Assembly (NCBI RefSeq): GCF_001625445.1
Contig: NZ_LWHG01000011.1
Location: forward strand, 992,001-1,056,000
Source: Haladaptatus sp. R4
GTDB lineage: Archaea > Halobacteriota > Halobacteria > Halobacteriales > Haladaptataceae
Reading direction: 5' to 3'
Length of the DNA: 64,000 nt
Numbering within the stretch: position 1 is the first letter of the stretch; the number at the start of each line of letters is the position of its first letter. The position numbers and the translations under genes are program-made. Under the pieces are notes generated by a model. The model had not been told where the DNA came from and ran no database searches. It saw only the letters and a program-made list of their open reading frames with translations. Shown here piece by piece: positions 42,518 through 51,519 of this stretch.

Positions 42518-42580
42518 ACCACAGAAGTTTGCGGGCTGGCCTTAAAGATTTCGCGCACAGGACGACGATAGCAACAATCC

Positions 42581-42586
42581 TTTTAA
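42581..42586 (+). promoter_or_regulatory. TATA-like box of the MgtC/DUF4010 gene
   Basis: TTTTAA centred 27 bases before GTG 42611, supporting the leaderless GTG start. Confidence 0.5.
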
Positions 42587-42610
42587 CCGAATAGGAGCGT
42601 AGTACGGGGA

Positions 42611-43882
42611 GTGTCCGGATTCGAAAACCTCGTCACGTCGACTACGTTGGGCAGTGACGTCGTCCATATCGCCCTCGCCGGAGCGCTCGGTCTCTTCCTC
42701 GGATTGGAGCGCGAATGGTCGCAGAAATCCGCCGGTATCCGGACGTTCACCCTCATCAGCCTCCTCGGTGCGGCGTTCACCATCGTCGGGAAGGACGTTC
42801 TGCTCGCGCTCGGTGGCCTGCTCGTCATCGTGCAAGGGATTTTGCTTGCGGTGCAGGGACTCCTGGACGACGACGAGGAAACCGGTCTTTCGCTCACGAC
42901 GTCGGTCTCCATGCTCGTGACGTTCGGCGTCGGCGTGCTGGTCGCGGAGGGGTACATCCTCGTCGGTGTCACCGTCGCCGTCGTCTCCTCGCTTCTGCTC
43001 ATCCTGAAGCGCGAACTACACTCGTTCGCGTGGGGATTGTCGCGCGAGGAACTCCGTTCCGCCGGTGAGTTCGCCATCCTCGCGTTCGTCATCTACCCGC
43101 TGCTCCCGTCCGGTGAAGTCGCGTTCGGCGGCGTCACGTTGAGTCCCCGCCTCATCTGGCTGATGGTCGTCACCGTCGCCGGAATCGGCATCGCCAACTA
43201 CGCCGTGGTCGAAACGTACGGTGGACGCGGTATCGCCGTCACCGGGTTTTTCGGCGGGTTAGCCTCCTCGACGGCCGTCGTCGGCACCATGCTCGACCAC
43301 GTTCGCCAGCAGCCGGAGGCGGCGACGTACGGCGTCGCCGCCATCTTGCTGGCCGACGCCGCGATGGCGCTCCGAAACCTCGTCATCGCGCTGGCGTTCA
43401 CCATCGGTACCCCACACAAAACGCTCTACGGTGCCATCATCCCGCTCGGAACGATCATCGTCGGTAGCATCGCCATCGCGGCGTACACGGCCGACTGGTC
43501 CCAACGGATGGACATCGACTTGGAGAGTCCGTTCTCGCTACGAAACGCCCTCGGGTTCGGTGCTATCTTCCTCCTCGTCGTCATCGGCGGCGCCATCGCA
43601 AAGAGCCAGTTCGGTCAGACGGGGTTCTACATCACCGCACTGCTGTCGGGACTCGTTTCGAGCGCGGGCGTGACTGCCTCGGCGGTCACGCTGTACAGCG
43701 GGGGCAACGTGAGCCAGCAGACGGCCGTCTTCGGCATCCTGCTCGCCACCGCATCGAGCATCATCGTCAAGGCAGCGTTGACCATCTCTGCACCGAACCG
43801 TTCGTTCGCACGCCGAATTGCCGTCTGGAGTACAGTTCTGCTCGCCGGGTCGGGAATTGCGGCAATCGTCGCTGTCGTGTGA
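42611..43882 (+). CDS. MgtC/SapB and DUF4010 membrane protein
   Basis: A 423-aa protein beginning at GTG 42611. Residues ~15-145 form the MgtC/SapB-like domain (ALGLFLGLEREW, AGIRTFTLISLLGAAFT). The remainder is DUF4010 (GFFGGLASSTAVVGTMLDHVR, LLADAAMALRNLVIALAF, FYITALLSGLVSSAGVTASAV). About 12 helices. Family members are found beside Mg transport or stress genes, but no activity is established. Divergent from the AI-2E-type transporter; the two promoters share 93 bases. Confidence 0.88.
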   Translation: MSGFENLVTSTTLGSDVVHIALAGALGLFLGLEREWSQKSAGIRTFTLISLLGAAFTIVGKDVLLALGGLLVIVQGILLAVQGLLDDDEETGLSLTTSVSMLVTFGVGVLVAEGYILVGVTVAVVSSLLLILKRELHSFAWGLSREELRSAGEFAILAFVIYPLLPSGEVAFGGVTLSPRLIWLMVVTVAGIGIANYAVVETYGGRGIAVTGFFGGLASSTAVVGTMLDHVRQQPEAATYGVAAILLADAAMALRNLVIALAFTIGTPHKTLYGAIIPLGTIIVGSIAIAAYTADWSQRMDIDLESPFSLRNALGFGAIFLLVVIGGAIAKSQFGQTGFYITALLSGLVSSAGVTASAVTLYSGGNVSQQTAVFGILLATASSIIVKAALTISAPNRSFARRIAVWSTVLLAGSGIAAIVAVV

Positions 43883-43898
43883 GGACATATAACGAACC

Positions 43899-43907
43899 GT
43901 TTAAAAT
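43899..43907 (+). promoter_or_regulatory. TATA box of the class-III aminotransferase
   Basis: GTTTAAAAT, centred 26 bases before ATG 43929. It overlaps the in-frame GTG at 43908 and thereby excludes it as a start. Confidence 0.65.
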
Positions 43908-43928
43908 GTGGCTATTCCTATCAGCTAC

Positions 43929-45260
43929 ATGGACCGCGAAACAGCCGAGCCACAGGTTCGGGACATGCCGGGCCAGAAGGCGCGAGAGTGGTCAGACTAT
44001 CATCACAAATTTGCCGCCCCGACGACGTACGTGTACGATTTCGTCTGGGACTTGACCGAGGATGCGGTCGGGCCGTTTTGTACCGACGTGGACGGAAACG
44101 TCCTCCTCGATTTCACGAGCCACGTCGCCGCCGCCCCGCTCGGATACAATAACCCCAAAATCAAGGACAAACTCGACGAGTTTCCCCTCCCCGACCCGAC
44201 GAAAATCGCCGGGCAGGACTTCTACGCCGCCGGTGGCTGGCCGCCGGAGGACCCCGAATTCCCCGGGCCGACCCAGTTGATGGAGCGACTCACCGAGGTC
44301 ACGAGCCACTACGACATGGACACCGTCTTCCTGTCGAACTCCGGCGCGGAGGCAGTCGAGAACGCCATCAAGATAAGCTACAACAACGGCGGCCACCGCG
44401 CGTTCAACTTCGACGGCGCGTTCCACGGCCGGACGCTCGGCGCGCTCTCGCTCAACCGCTCGAAAGTCGCCCACCGTAAGGGCTACCCCGAGATTCCGGG
44501 CATCGTGAGCGTTCCGTACTGTTCCTGTGAGGGCCAGTGTGGCTGTGGGTGGAAGACCGACGGTCCGGGCGGCAACGTCATCGCCGACAAACTCGACCCC
44601 GCCCAGGGCGTCATCGACCCCGAAGAAGTCTCGTACATCATCCTCGAACCGGTGCAGGGTGAGGGTGGCTACCGCATCCCGAACGACGAGTTCGTCGCGG
44701 ACATCGCCGAGATTCAGGACACCTACGGTATCACCATCATCGCCGACGAGATTCAGTCCGGAATGGGCCGAACGGGCGAGATGTGGGCAGTGGACCACCT
44801 CGACCTGAAACCCGACGTCATCACCAGCGCGAAGGCGCTGCGCGTCGGCGCGACCATCTCCCGTTCGGACGTGTTTCCGGAGGAGAAAGGCCGCCTCTCC
44901 TCCACGTGGGGTGCTGGCGACGTGCTCTCTTCGCTGCAGGGCGTGCTCACCCTCGACGCGATTCAGGAACACGACCTGCTCGCGAACGCCACCGTGCGCG
45001 GACGACAGGCGCGTGAAATCATCGAGGACGCCGCGCCGGAATCCGTCGTGGACGTTCGCGGCCGTGGCCTGATGCTCGCCGTCGAGTTCGACTCGAAGGA
45101 CCGGCGCGAAGCCGTCGTGGACGCCGCACTCTCACGCGGCCTCCTCACCCTCGGCTGTGGGTACAAGACGCTCCGTCTGCTCCCGCCGCTCGACGTGACC
45201 GAGCGCGAAATCGACCTCGGTGTCAACTGCTTGCTCGACTCCATCGACGAGGTAGCGTAA
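43929..45260 (+). CDS. Class III aminotransferase
   Basis: A 443-aa PLP aminotransferase of the acetylornithine/4-aminobutyrate group. The landmarks are FLSNSGAEAVENAIK (cofactor phosphate), NFDGAFHGRTLGALS, ILEPVQGEGGYR, IIADEIQSGMGRTG (Asp to the pyridine N), and the Schiff-base Lys in ITSAKALRVGA. A Cys cluster YCSCEGQCGCGW (about residue 197) is an insertion typical of a haloarchaeal subgroup and could bind a metal. The substrate is not predictable. The start is ATG 43929 (MDRETAEPQ) on promoter grounds. Confidence 0.92.
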   Translation: MDRETAEPQVRDMPGQKAREWSDYHHKFAAPTTYVYDFVWDLTEDAVGPFCTDVDGNVLLDFTSHVAAAPLGYNNPKIKDKLDEFPLPDPTKIAGQDFYAAGGWPPEDPEFPGPTQLMERLTEVTSHYDMDTVFLSNSGAEAVENAIKISYNNGGHRAFNFDGAFHGRTLGALSLNRSKVAHRKGYPEIPGIVSVPYCSCEGQCGCGWKTDGPGGNVIADKLDPAQGVIDPEEVSYIILEPVQGEGGYRIPNDEFVADIAEIQDTYGITIIADEIQSGMGRTGEMWAVDHLDLKPDVITSAKALRVGATISRSDVFPEEKGRLSSTWGAGDVLSSLQGVLTLDAIQEHDLLANATVRGRQAREIIEDAAPESVVDVRGRGLMLAVEFDSKDRREAVVDAALSRGLLTLGCGYKTLRLLPPLDVTEREIDLGVNCLLDSIDEVA

Positions 45261-45290
45261 CGCTATATCCGGCCGAGACGTTCCTCTAGT

Positions 45291-45953
45291 ATGAGCGTCA
45301 CGGCTGATTTGTCGATATCCGGAGAAGAGTTCGTTCTCGGCACTGCCCTCCTTACAGATGCCGACGTTCATATCGAACTGGAGCGGGTCGTCCCTTCCTC
45401 ACGGCAGGTACTCCCGTTTTTCTGGGCCATCGGGTCGGACTTCGAGACGTTCGAGAACGACGTGCGGAGCAATCCGAACGTGCAGAGCCTCATCGCGCTC
45501 GACAGGGTCGAAGGGCGTGTTCTCTATCGTGTCGAGTGGAGCGAGGAAGTCGAGAGTTTCATCTACGGTATCGCGGAAGTCGGCGCGACCATCCTCGAAG
45601 CGACCGGCGACCGCGTCTGGCGATTTCGACTCCGATTTCACGATCACGGTGCGCTTTCGGCGTTCCACGACTACTGTGAAGTCCGGGACATCGGCTACAC
45701 ACTGGATCGCGTTGTGACTGACCTCGCCGAGGAGCGGGAGGAGTTCGGGTTGACACCCGAACAACGTGAGACGCTGATGCTGGCACTCGAACGGGACTAC
45801 TTCGACGTTCCGCGCGGCGTGACGCTCGGCGAACTCGCGGACGAACTCGGCGTCACCCAGCAGTCGGTATCCGAACGCGTCCGACGCGGGACCGGAAGCG
45901 TCCTCGAAGCGGTGCTCCTCGAAGCGAACGGGCGGGACACCGGGTCCACGTAA
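45291..45953 (+). CDS. Bacterio-opsin-activator-type HTH regulator
   Basis: A 220-aa regulator: an N-terminal BAT/GAF-like domain (EEFVLGTALLTDADVHIELERV ... WRFRLRFHDHGALSAFHDYC) and a C-terminal HTH_10 (LTPEQRETLMLALERDYFDVPRG, LGELADELGVTQQSVSERVRRG). This family includes the activator of bacteriorhodopsin; most members have unknown targets. It starts 30 bases after the aminotransferase and may be co-transcribed with it. Confidence 0.93.
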   Translation: MSVTADLSISGEEFVLGTALLTDADVHIELERVVPSSRQVLPFFWAIGSDFETFENDVRSNPNVQSLIALDRVEGRVLYRVEWSEEVESFIYGIAEVGATILEATGDRVWRFRLRFHDHGALSAFHDYCEVRDIGYTLDRVVTDLAEEREEFGLTPEQRETLMLALERDYFDVPRGVTLGELADELGVTQQSVSERVRRGTGSVLEAVLLEANGRDTGST

Positions 45954-46013
45954 AAGTGGGCTGTAATAACAGGCACCATTGCTATCCTTACTACTCCGTT
46001 TTTCGAGAATACG

Positions 46014-46388
46014 ATGGCCGAAATGCGAGACGACCGACAATCGAGCGGGACCACAGCACCCCCATGCAACCCGACCACGACGTTCGGCGACGCGGTCGGG
46101 ATGTTCGGATTGGGAGTCCTTCTCCGTTTGCCGACGGAGTTACACGAGACACTGGCGGCCGAGTCACGACGGGAAGTTCTCGCGTATCTGTACGGCCTCG
46201 ACAGGGAGGTACCAGTCACCGAGATGGCGGATTACCTCGCGGCGGCAGGTATCGAACCCGACCGCCGCCGGGCACGGACGATTCTCAACCACGCACATCT
46301 GCCCGAACTCGACGATTCCGGGTTGATTCGGTGGAATCGAGAAGACGAGACGATACGGCTTTCGGTCGCCAGTACCGCTCAGAACTGA
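46014..46388 (+). CDS. DUF7344-type winged-helix protein
   Basis: A 124-aa small regulator: an N-terminal low-complexity tail, then ELHETLAAESRREVLAYLYG, PVTEMADYLAAAGIEPDRRR and the family core HLPELDDSGLIRWN. Haloarchaea encode many such single-wHTH proteins of unknown target. The start could be ATG 46014 or the internal ATG at 46023. It converges with the next gene, their ends overlapping by ten bases. Confidence 0.8.
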   Translation: MAEMRDDRQSSGTTAPPCNPTTTFGDAVGMFGLGVLLRLPTELHETLAAESRREVLAYLYGLDREVPVTEMADYLAAAGIEPDRRRARTILNHAHLPELDDSGLIRWNREDETIRLSVASTAQN

Positions 46389-46702
46389 TAGCGGCGCTCG
46401 TCGTCGCGTTGGGGGAGTTGATTTGCACCGGTCATTTCTTCGAACGTCATGCCCGAGAGATACTCGTCGTAGGTCACGTCGTACGTGCTTCGGAGATGGA
46501 AGTCGAGGGTTCCGGATTCGACCGTCGTCTGAAACAGTCGATGAACGGCACGTCGGATGATCTCCGCGGGGTCGTCGGTGTCGAACGCGGTGCCGAGCAT
46601 GGCGAGTTCGTTGCGTGTCTCACGGTCGAGAGAGACGGAAAAGTCCTCGTCGAGCGACGAGTAGGTGGCTCGAACGTCGTCGTTCAGGTCGTCCAGACTC
46701 AT
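46379..46702 (-). CDS. Hypothetical protein, possible ribbon-helix-helix
   Basis: A 107-aa acidic protein (MSLDDLNDDVRATYSSLDED). The central FSVSLDRETRNELAMLG and DPAEIIRRAVHRLFQTTV segments look like a ribbon-helix-helix DNA-binding core (one strand, two helices), followed by a family-specific tail YDVTYDEYLSGMTFEEMTG. I do not recognise the exact family. The gene ends inside the last codons of the convergent DUF7344 gene. Confidence 0.65.
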   Translation of the reverse strand: MSLDDLNDDVRATYSSLDEDFSVSLDRETRNELAMLGTAFDTDDPAEIIRRAVHRLFQTTVESGTLDFHLRSTYDVTYDEYLSGMTFEEMTGANQLPQRDDERRYQF

Positions 46703-46741
46703 TGCCGGGTGGTTGTGCGGTAGCGGGATACGGCTTTCGCT

Positions 46742-47017
46742 CTAGAACGGTTCGTCACAGCACCGACACTCGTCCCGGCTTGCGAAGTTGCGAGCGCTAC
46801 AGTTCCCACAGACGATGTAGTGATAGGACTGTGGACTCGATTCGCGTGCGGAGCGCTGCCCTCGGTGCTCTTGAAGCGACATACCAGCACCTGCGAGCAT
46901 GAACGTACACCCGACGGCGATCCACACGGACGGACTGCGGGCGAACACGAGTGGTGCCGCTGGCGCGACGATGATGCCGACGCCGATGAGGAAAAGTGTG
47001 GAGGGACGTACGTGCAT
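46742..47017 (-). CDS. Small membrane protein with C-terminal zinc ribbon
   Basis: A 91-aa protein: two hydrophobic helices (LFLIGVGIIVAPAAPLVF, VWIAVGCTFMLAGAGM), a basic/Gln linker, then a C-terminal zinc knuckle VCGNCSARNFASRDECRCC. Membrane-anchored zinc ribbons like this are frequent in haloarchaea, without assigned function. ATG 47017 is taken; an in-frame ATG at 47044 adds nine residues. Close to, but not overlapping, the neighbours. Confidence 0.7.
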   Translation of the reverse strand: MHVRPSTLFLIGVGIIVAPAAPLVFARSPSVWIAVGCTFMLAGAGMSLQEHRGQRSARESSPQSYHYIVCGNCSARNFASRDECRCCDEPF

Positions 47018-47178
47018 CCAGCGAAGATTAAGACGAACGTGCAATAAGCCTTCAGATTAACTCGGCCGTTTGGTATCCCGTGTCGTGGAGCGCCCCGCGA
47101 CAGTCGAAAGCTTCACGCGTTCCGGTGTTCCCTTCGAAAACCGCTATCCGTAAACCGTCGCCGTCCAAAATCCCACTG

Positions 47179-48084
47179 ATGACCGAAACGGCGCCGTCGA
47201 TCCCCGACAGAGACGCGGTACGCGACGCCCTCGTTTCGTGGTACGAGGACGACCATCGGTCGTTCCCGTGGCGCGAAACCGACGACCCATACGCCATCCT
47301 CGTCTCCGAGGTGATGAGCCAGCAGACGCAACTCGGCCGCGTCGTGACGGCGTGGGAGGCGTTCCTCGACCGCTGGCCGACCCCGGAGGACCTCGCGGCG
47401 GCCGACCGCTCGGACGTGGTCGGCTTCTGGTCCTCCCACAGTCTGGGCTACAACAACCGCGCGAAGTACCTCCACGAGGCCGCGAACCAAGTCATCGATG
47501 AGTACGACGGCACGTTCCCCGAGACGCCGGACGAACTCCAGAACTTGCAGGGCGTCGGGCCGTACACCGCCAACGCCGTCGCCTCGTTCGCGTTTAACAA
47601 CGGCAACGCGGTGGTCGATACCAACGTCAAGCGCGTGCTGTACCGGGCGTTCGACGTGCCGGACGACGATTCGGTTTTCGAGGAGGTCGCGAGCGACGTC
47701 ATGCCCGACGGGGCGTCCCGCGTCTGGAACAACGCCATCATGGAACTCGGCGGCGTGGCCTGCGAGAAGACGCCCTCCTGTGATACGGCGGGTTGCCCGT
47801 GGCGCGAGTGGTGTCACGCCTACGAGACGGGCGACTTCACCGCCCCCGACGTTCCCACCCAACCCAAATTCGAGGGAAGCCGTCGGCAGATGCGCGGCCG
47901 CGTGGTCTCGCTGTTGAAGGAGTACGACGAACTCCCGCTCTCGAAACTCGGCCCGCGGGTGCGAATCGATTACGGCGGCCAGTACGGCGAGAAGTGGCTC
48001 CGGGAACTGTGTTCGGATCTGGAAGGAGATGGGTTGGTGAAGTTGGAGGAGCGCGAGGAGTGGGTCGCGCGGCTTAGGCGGTAA
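47179..48084 (+). CDS. mutY: A/G-specific adenine glycosylase
   Basis: A 301-aa base-excision repair enzyme that removes adenine mispaired with 8-oxoguanine. The glycosylase core shows SFPWRETDDPYAILVSEVMSQQTQ (catalytic Glu), the helix-hairpin-helix LQGVGPYTANAVASFAF, the catalytic Asp in AVVDTNVKRVLYR, and the iron-sulfur cluster cysteines in CEKTPSCDTAGCPWREWC. The C-terminal Nudix-like recognition domain of bacterial MutY is missing; a short winged segment (GRVVSLLKEYDELPLSKLGP) takes its place, as usual in haloarchaea. ATG 47179. Confidence 0.93.
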   Translation: MTETAPSIPDRDAVRDALVSWYEDDHRSFPWRETDDPYAILVSEVMSQQTQLGRVVTAWEAFLDRWPTPEDLAAADRSDVVGFWSSHSLGYNNRAKYLHEAANQVIDEYDGTFPETPDELQNLQGVGPYTANAVASFAFNNGNAVVDTNVKRVLYRAFDVPDDDSVFEEVASDVMPDGASRVWNNAIMELGGVACEKTPSCDTAGCPWREWCHAYETGDFTAPDVPTQPKFEGSRRQMRGRVVSLLKEYDELPLSKLGPRVRIDYGGQYGEKWLRELCSDLEGDGLVKLEEREEWVARLRR

Positions 48085-48129
48085 ATTCCAAATAGACGCT
48101 TACAGCGTCAGTACAAACGAATACATCGG

Positions 48130-48345
48130 TCACGGTTTTCTGACATCGTCGTAGTCCTCCCAAATGAACAGGTCGTGTATCCGAACTTCGAAGAAGTACG
48201 CTAGTTTGAACGCGAGTTCGAGCGAGGGGTCATAGCGGTCGCGTTCGATGGCGTTGATCGTCTGACGCGTGACGCCAACACATTCCGCGAGTTCGCCTTG
48301 GCTGAGACCGAGCGCTTCGCGGTATCGTTTGAGTTCCGACTTCAT
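48130..48345 (-). CDS. XRE-type HTH regulator
   Basis: A 71-aa single-domain regulator: KSELKRYREALGLSQGELAE, CVGVTRQTINAIERDRYDPS, LELAFKLAYFFEVRIHDLFI. It is the short XRE form (YozG-like) that accompanies DUF2178 membrane proteins in both archaea and bacteria. Its ATG overlaps the upstream stop by four bases, so the two are co-expressed. DNA target unknown. Confidence 0.9.
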   Translation of the reverse strand: MKSELKRYREALGLSQGELAECVGVTRQTINAIERDRYDPSLELAFKLAYFFEVRIHDLFIWEDYDDVRKP

Positions 48346-48743
48346 CGCTCGTATCGGGTATAGAGACGGAGTCCGGTGTAGAGGAAGCCGATACCTGCGG
48401 TGTAGATGGCGAGCCAACGCATCCAAGGCGGCCACTCGTTGTAGCCAGTCGCCCAGAGAACCACTGCGGCAGGAAAGCCGATGGCCGAGCAGATCCCGAG
48501 AATGCGAATCGTCCTGCGCGCGGCGATGCGGTTGAGCATCTCGTCGCGTTCGTCGAAGAGCGGGCGGTCGAGACGGTGGCGATAGGCGACACCGACGGCA
48601 CAGATGGCGACCCACGCACCGACTCCCACGAAGGGATAGCCGGCGACGATAAGGACGGCGTACACCGCGGCGGCGAGGACGAAAACACCCACGTATCGCA
48701 GACGGTGTGAATCTCTGAGACGCCGCCCGTTGGAATGGTTCAT
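48342..48743 (-). CDS. DUF2178 membrane protein
   Basis: A 133-aa protein with four hydrophobic helices (YVGVFVLAAAVYAVLIVAGY, AWVAICAVGVAY, ICSAIGFPAAVVLWATGY, LAIYTAGIGFLYTGLRLY) and the cytosolic loop DERDEMLNRIAARRT, typical of DUF2178. Usually paired with an XRE regulator, as here. It may act as a membrane sensor for that regulator, but this is inference. Confidence 0.85.
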   Translation of the reverse strand: MNHSNGRRLRDSHRLRYVGVFVLAAAVYAVLIVAGYPFVGVGAWVAICAVGVAYRHRLDRPLFDERDEMLNRIAARRTIRILGICSAIGFPAAVVLWATGYNEWPPWMRWLAIYTAGIGFLYTGLRLYTRYER

Positions 48744-48872
48744 AGTAATGCAACGTGGTTTTTCCATCAAATTTGTTTTGCGTTAGTATTCTTTTTCGCT
48801 CCCTCTCCGAGAAATATTGCGGACCCATCACCCGAAGAACTAAGTCGAAAGTATTCGATTCATTACTGTATG

Positions 48873-48882
48873 GTATACTTTA
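48873..48882 (+). promoter_or_regulatory. TATA box of the ABC-2 exporter operon
   Basis: GTATACTTTA centred 29 bases before ATG 48907; the TATA-like string lies in an AT-rich patch flanking the divergent DUF2178 gene. Confidence 0.6.
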
Positions 48883-48906
48883 CACCCACGTCCGGGGGGA
48901 GCGTCC

Positions 48907-49743
48907 ATGGCGGTTGAAACAGCACGCTCTACCCCCTCAGATCCGGTGCTGTGGTTACAACAGGTCGTCGCGTTCATGCGACGGACGATTCTCTCGCAGT
49001 TGAAGAACCGACGTGCACTCCTCATCACGTTCGGTTTTCCGGTCGGTTACTACCTCCTCGATACGCACCTCGCGGCCGGACAGGGTGGGGTGTCCCCCAC
49101 GAGCAAGACCATCGCGGCCATCGGAATGGGTATGTTCGCCGTGTTCATCGTCGCTCTCACCGGATTCGCCCGGTTGTTCGGGGACGATATCACCGAAAAA
49201 CGCTATCGCAAACTCCGCTCGCTTCCCATCTCGCCTTCGGCCGATTTCACCGGCCGCTTGTTGGGCAGTTACGTCATCGCGCTCGTCGCCTACACCCTGA
49301 TGCTCGTCGTCGCCGCGCTCGACGGCGCTTCCTTCGACGCGTTCGGTCCCGTCTCTGTGCTTGTCTTCCTCGGCAGTCTGTTCGCGTTCTGCGTGGTGGC
49401 AATGGCAGTCGCCACCGTTGTCGCCGTTGTTCTTCGCGGTGACGGGGTGTACCGTGCGACGGTTCTCCTCGTCCTCGTCGTCTTCGCCGCGACGGGTTTC
49501 AACGGAGTTTCTCTGGCCGTGATTCCGCCCGACCTCCAGTACGCCGTCAACTACGTGCCGAATTCGCTCGCCGTTCGTCTGCAACTCGCGTACACGACGA
49601 CCCACCTCGGCTCCCTCACACCACCGGCCCTTCCCGATTCCCTCACGTGGGGCGGGCTTCTCGCCGTCTACACCCTCATCGCCGGAGCCGTCGCTGCCGC
49701 GCTCTTCCGCCGTTACGTCTACGACGGGGAGGTCGGCGAATGA
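48907..49743 (+). CDS. ABC-2 type transporter, permease subunit
   Basis: A 278-aa membrane subunit with six helices (LLITFGFPVGYYLLD, MGMFAVFIVALTGFARLFGD, LLGSYVIALVAYTLMLVVAAL, and three more). ITEKRYRKLRSLPISPSADFTGRLLG is the ABC-2 conserved region. With the ATPase encoded just downstream (ATGA overlap) it forms an exporter for a drug, lipid or peptide. No substrate gene is adjacent. Confidence 0.9.
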   Translation: MAVETARSTPSDPVLWLQQVVAFMRRTILSQLKNRRALLITFGFPVGYYLLDTHLAAGQGGVSPTSKTIAAIGMGMFAVFIVALTGFARLFGDDITEKRYRKLRSLPISPSADFTGRLLGSYVIALVAYTLMLVVAALDGASFDAFGPVSVLVFLGSLFAFCVVAMAVATVVAVVLRGDGVYRATVLLVLVVFAATGFNGVSLAVIPPDLQYAVNYVPNSLAVRLQLAYTTTHLGSLTPPALPDSLTWGGLLAVYTLIAGAVAAALFRRYVYDGEVGE

Positions 49744-50609
49744 CCGCTACCTCGAAGGTCGAACCGGCCGTCGTCGTGCGTAACGTGACGAAGTCGTTCG
49801 ATGGAAAGACCGTTCTCGACGGTGTGGACTTGGACATTCCGGCGGGAAGGACGACGCTCCTGATGGGTGAAAACGGATCCGGAAAAACGATTTTCCTCTC
49901 CTGTCTGGCCGGTGGTCTCCACCCCACGAGCGGTACCATCGAGTGTTTCGGTGACGAACCGGCCGAGGCCCGAACGTCGTTCAACTTCACCTTACAGGAC
50001 AGTCTCACGCTGCCGGACCTCACGGGTCGAGAGAACGCGGAGTTCTACGCCGACCTCCATCCGAACGCGACTGGTGAGTGGTTGGGTATCGCGGAGCGGT
50101 TGGGCATTGCGGACTCCCTCGACGACCCGGTTCGGGACTACTCCGGCGGGATGATTCGAAAGCTGGAACTCGCAATCGTCTTCGGCGTGGACGTGCCGCT
50201 CTACCTGTTGGACGAGCCGACAGCCGAACTCGACATGGCGGCGATAAACACCGTCCACGCGCTCGTCAACGAGCGATGTCGTGAGGGGAAAACGGTCGTA
50301 TTTTCGAGCCACACGGCCGTCGACGTGGAACTGGCCGACAAGGTGGCGTTCGTTCGCGACGGTCACGTCGGCAAAGTCGGTGCGCCCGACGCGCTGCTCG
50401 ATACCGTTCCGCCGGTCGCACTCGCGCCCACGCGGACCGCCGCCGATGCTCTCCGTGACCACGTCGGCGACGACCGCTTGTTCGAGACGAACGACGGCTA
50501 TCGCGGGTTCCTCGACGCCGACACGGACGAACCAGCGCTCCCAGACGACATCGACGTGACCGAACCGTCGTGGTCCGACTTCTTCAACTACTACGTCCGG
50601 TTCAATTGA
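49740..50609 (+). CDS. ABC transporter ATP-binding protein
   Basis: A 289-aa ATPase: Walker A GENGSGKT, Q-loop in FNFTLQDSLTL, signature YSGGMIRKLELA, Walker B LYLLDEPTAELD, and H-loop VFSSHTAVD. The ~60-residue C-terminal part (ALRDHVGDDRLFETNDGYRG) is family-specific. The start codon overlaps the permease stop (ATGA), giving a two-gene operon; ABC-2 exporters are typically encoded like this. Confidence 0.95.
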   Translation: MTATSKVEPAVVVRNVTKSFDGKTVLDGVDLDIPAGRTTLLMGENGSGKTIFLSCLAGGLHPTSGTIECFGDEPAEARTSFNFTLQDSLTLPDLTGRENAEFYADLHPNATGEWLGIAERLGIADSLDDPVRDYSGGMIRKLELAIVFGVDVPLYLLDEPTAELDMAAINTVHALVNERCREGKTVVFSSHTAVDVELADKVAFVRDGHVGKVGAPDALLDTVPPVALAPTRTAADALRDHVGDDRLFETNDGYRGFLDADTDEPALPDDIDVTEPSWSDFFNYYVRFN

Positions 50610-50659
50610 GAAGGCCGGACGAACTCCCCCGTTCGTGTGGTCTCGTATACGCGCCCCGA

Positions 50660-51445
50660 TCAACGATAATACGCTTCCAACCGGTCGCGAATCACGGTCT
50701 CGATTTCACGCATTGTCTCCCTGTCTTCGAAATACACGCGTTCGGGCGGGTCGGACACGAGCGGCGACAGTTCGGACAGAACGCGGGTTACTCCGTCCGT
50801 CGATTGTTTCGCCTTCCAGTCCAACGAGAGCGACAGTGTCTCCGGGTTCGCTTCGAGACGTCGGAGGTTAGTCAGGTGGTAACAGCCACGCTCCCGAAGG
50901 CCCCCGCCGCGAACGCAGAGGACCGTTCCGGTCAGCCGATATGCCCGTTCGCCAGCGGACCACTCGATATCCGGCGTCGATGGCAGAGCGGTGGCTTGTT
51001 TTCCCGCGAGCGCATCGTCCACCGCCGCGACGAACGATTCATCGGGTGCCTCCAGTCGGTAAATCGAATGATGCGGCACGGCGAAAAGCAGCGGTTCGTC
51101 ACCGATGCTGAGGATCAGCGTGTGAAGGAAGAAGGCTCCGCTGTTGCCATCCTCCAGCGACCACAGTCGTTCGAACGTTTCCGACGTTTCGGGAAGCGCT
51201 CCGTGATACCACGCACCCGGATGGCGGTCGTCACACCACGAGAGCGAGTCACGCACCTCCTCCCACGTCGCTCGACAGCGCGGCGCGTCGGGTAGGCCCA
51301 TTTCGAGTTCGTCGTGGTCGATACCGACGTAGCCGTCGGTGGCGCGGTCGAGCGCGCCTCGGAGGACCGCGCTCGAAGCGTCGTGGAAGTCCGCGGCGAC
51401 CAGCGTGTGTGAGAACTCGAAGGGTTCGACGTCCGGCGGATTCAT
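50660..51445 (-). CDS. Hypothetical haloarchaeal protein, 261 aa
   Basis: A soluble acidic protein without a recognised domain. Regions that look conserved are EFSHTLVAADFHDASSAV, CDDRHPGAWYHGALPETSET, FFLHTLILSIGDEPLLFAV and YRLEAPDESFVAAVDDAL. No signal peptide or membrane helix. It diverges from the flavodoxin-fold reductase. The start at ATG 51445 (MNPPDVEPFEFSH) is preferred; upstream open sequence is Arg-rich and unlikely. Confidence 0.7.
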   Translation of the reverse strand: MNPPDVEPFEFSHTLVAADFHDASSAVLRGALDRATDGYVGIDHDELEMGLPDAPRCRATWEEVRDSLSWCDDRHPGAWYHGALPETSETFERLWSLEDGNSGAFFLHTLILSIGDEPLLFAVPHHSIYRLEAPDESFVAAVDDALAGKQATALPSTPDIEWSAGERAYRLTGTVLCVRGGGLRERGCYHLTNLRRLEANPETLSLSLDWKAKQSTDGVTRVLSELSPLVSDPPERVYFEDRETMREIETVIRDRLEAYYR

Positions 51446-51519
51446 ATCGACCGTTCGGAGTACCGACACTTGGGCGTTCCCCTGCAACGTATTTCGCTTT
51501 GCCGAGCGACTGTTCTCCC

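Noticed and set aside
47052..47168. 38-codon minus-strand frame (TTG start) before mutY, GLRIAVFEGNTGTREAF
   Set aside because: The composition looks protein-like, but there is only a TTG start, no promoter, and it is wedged against mutY; it could be the tail of a decayed gene.
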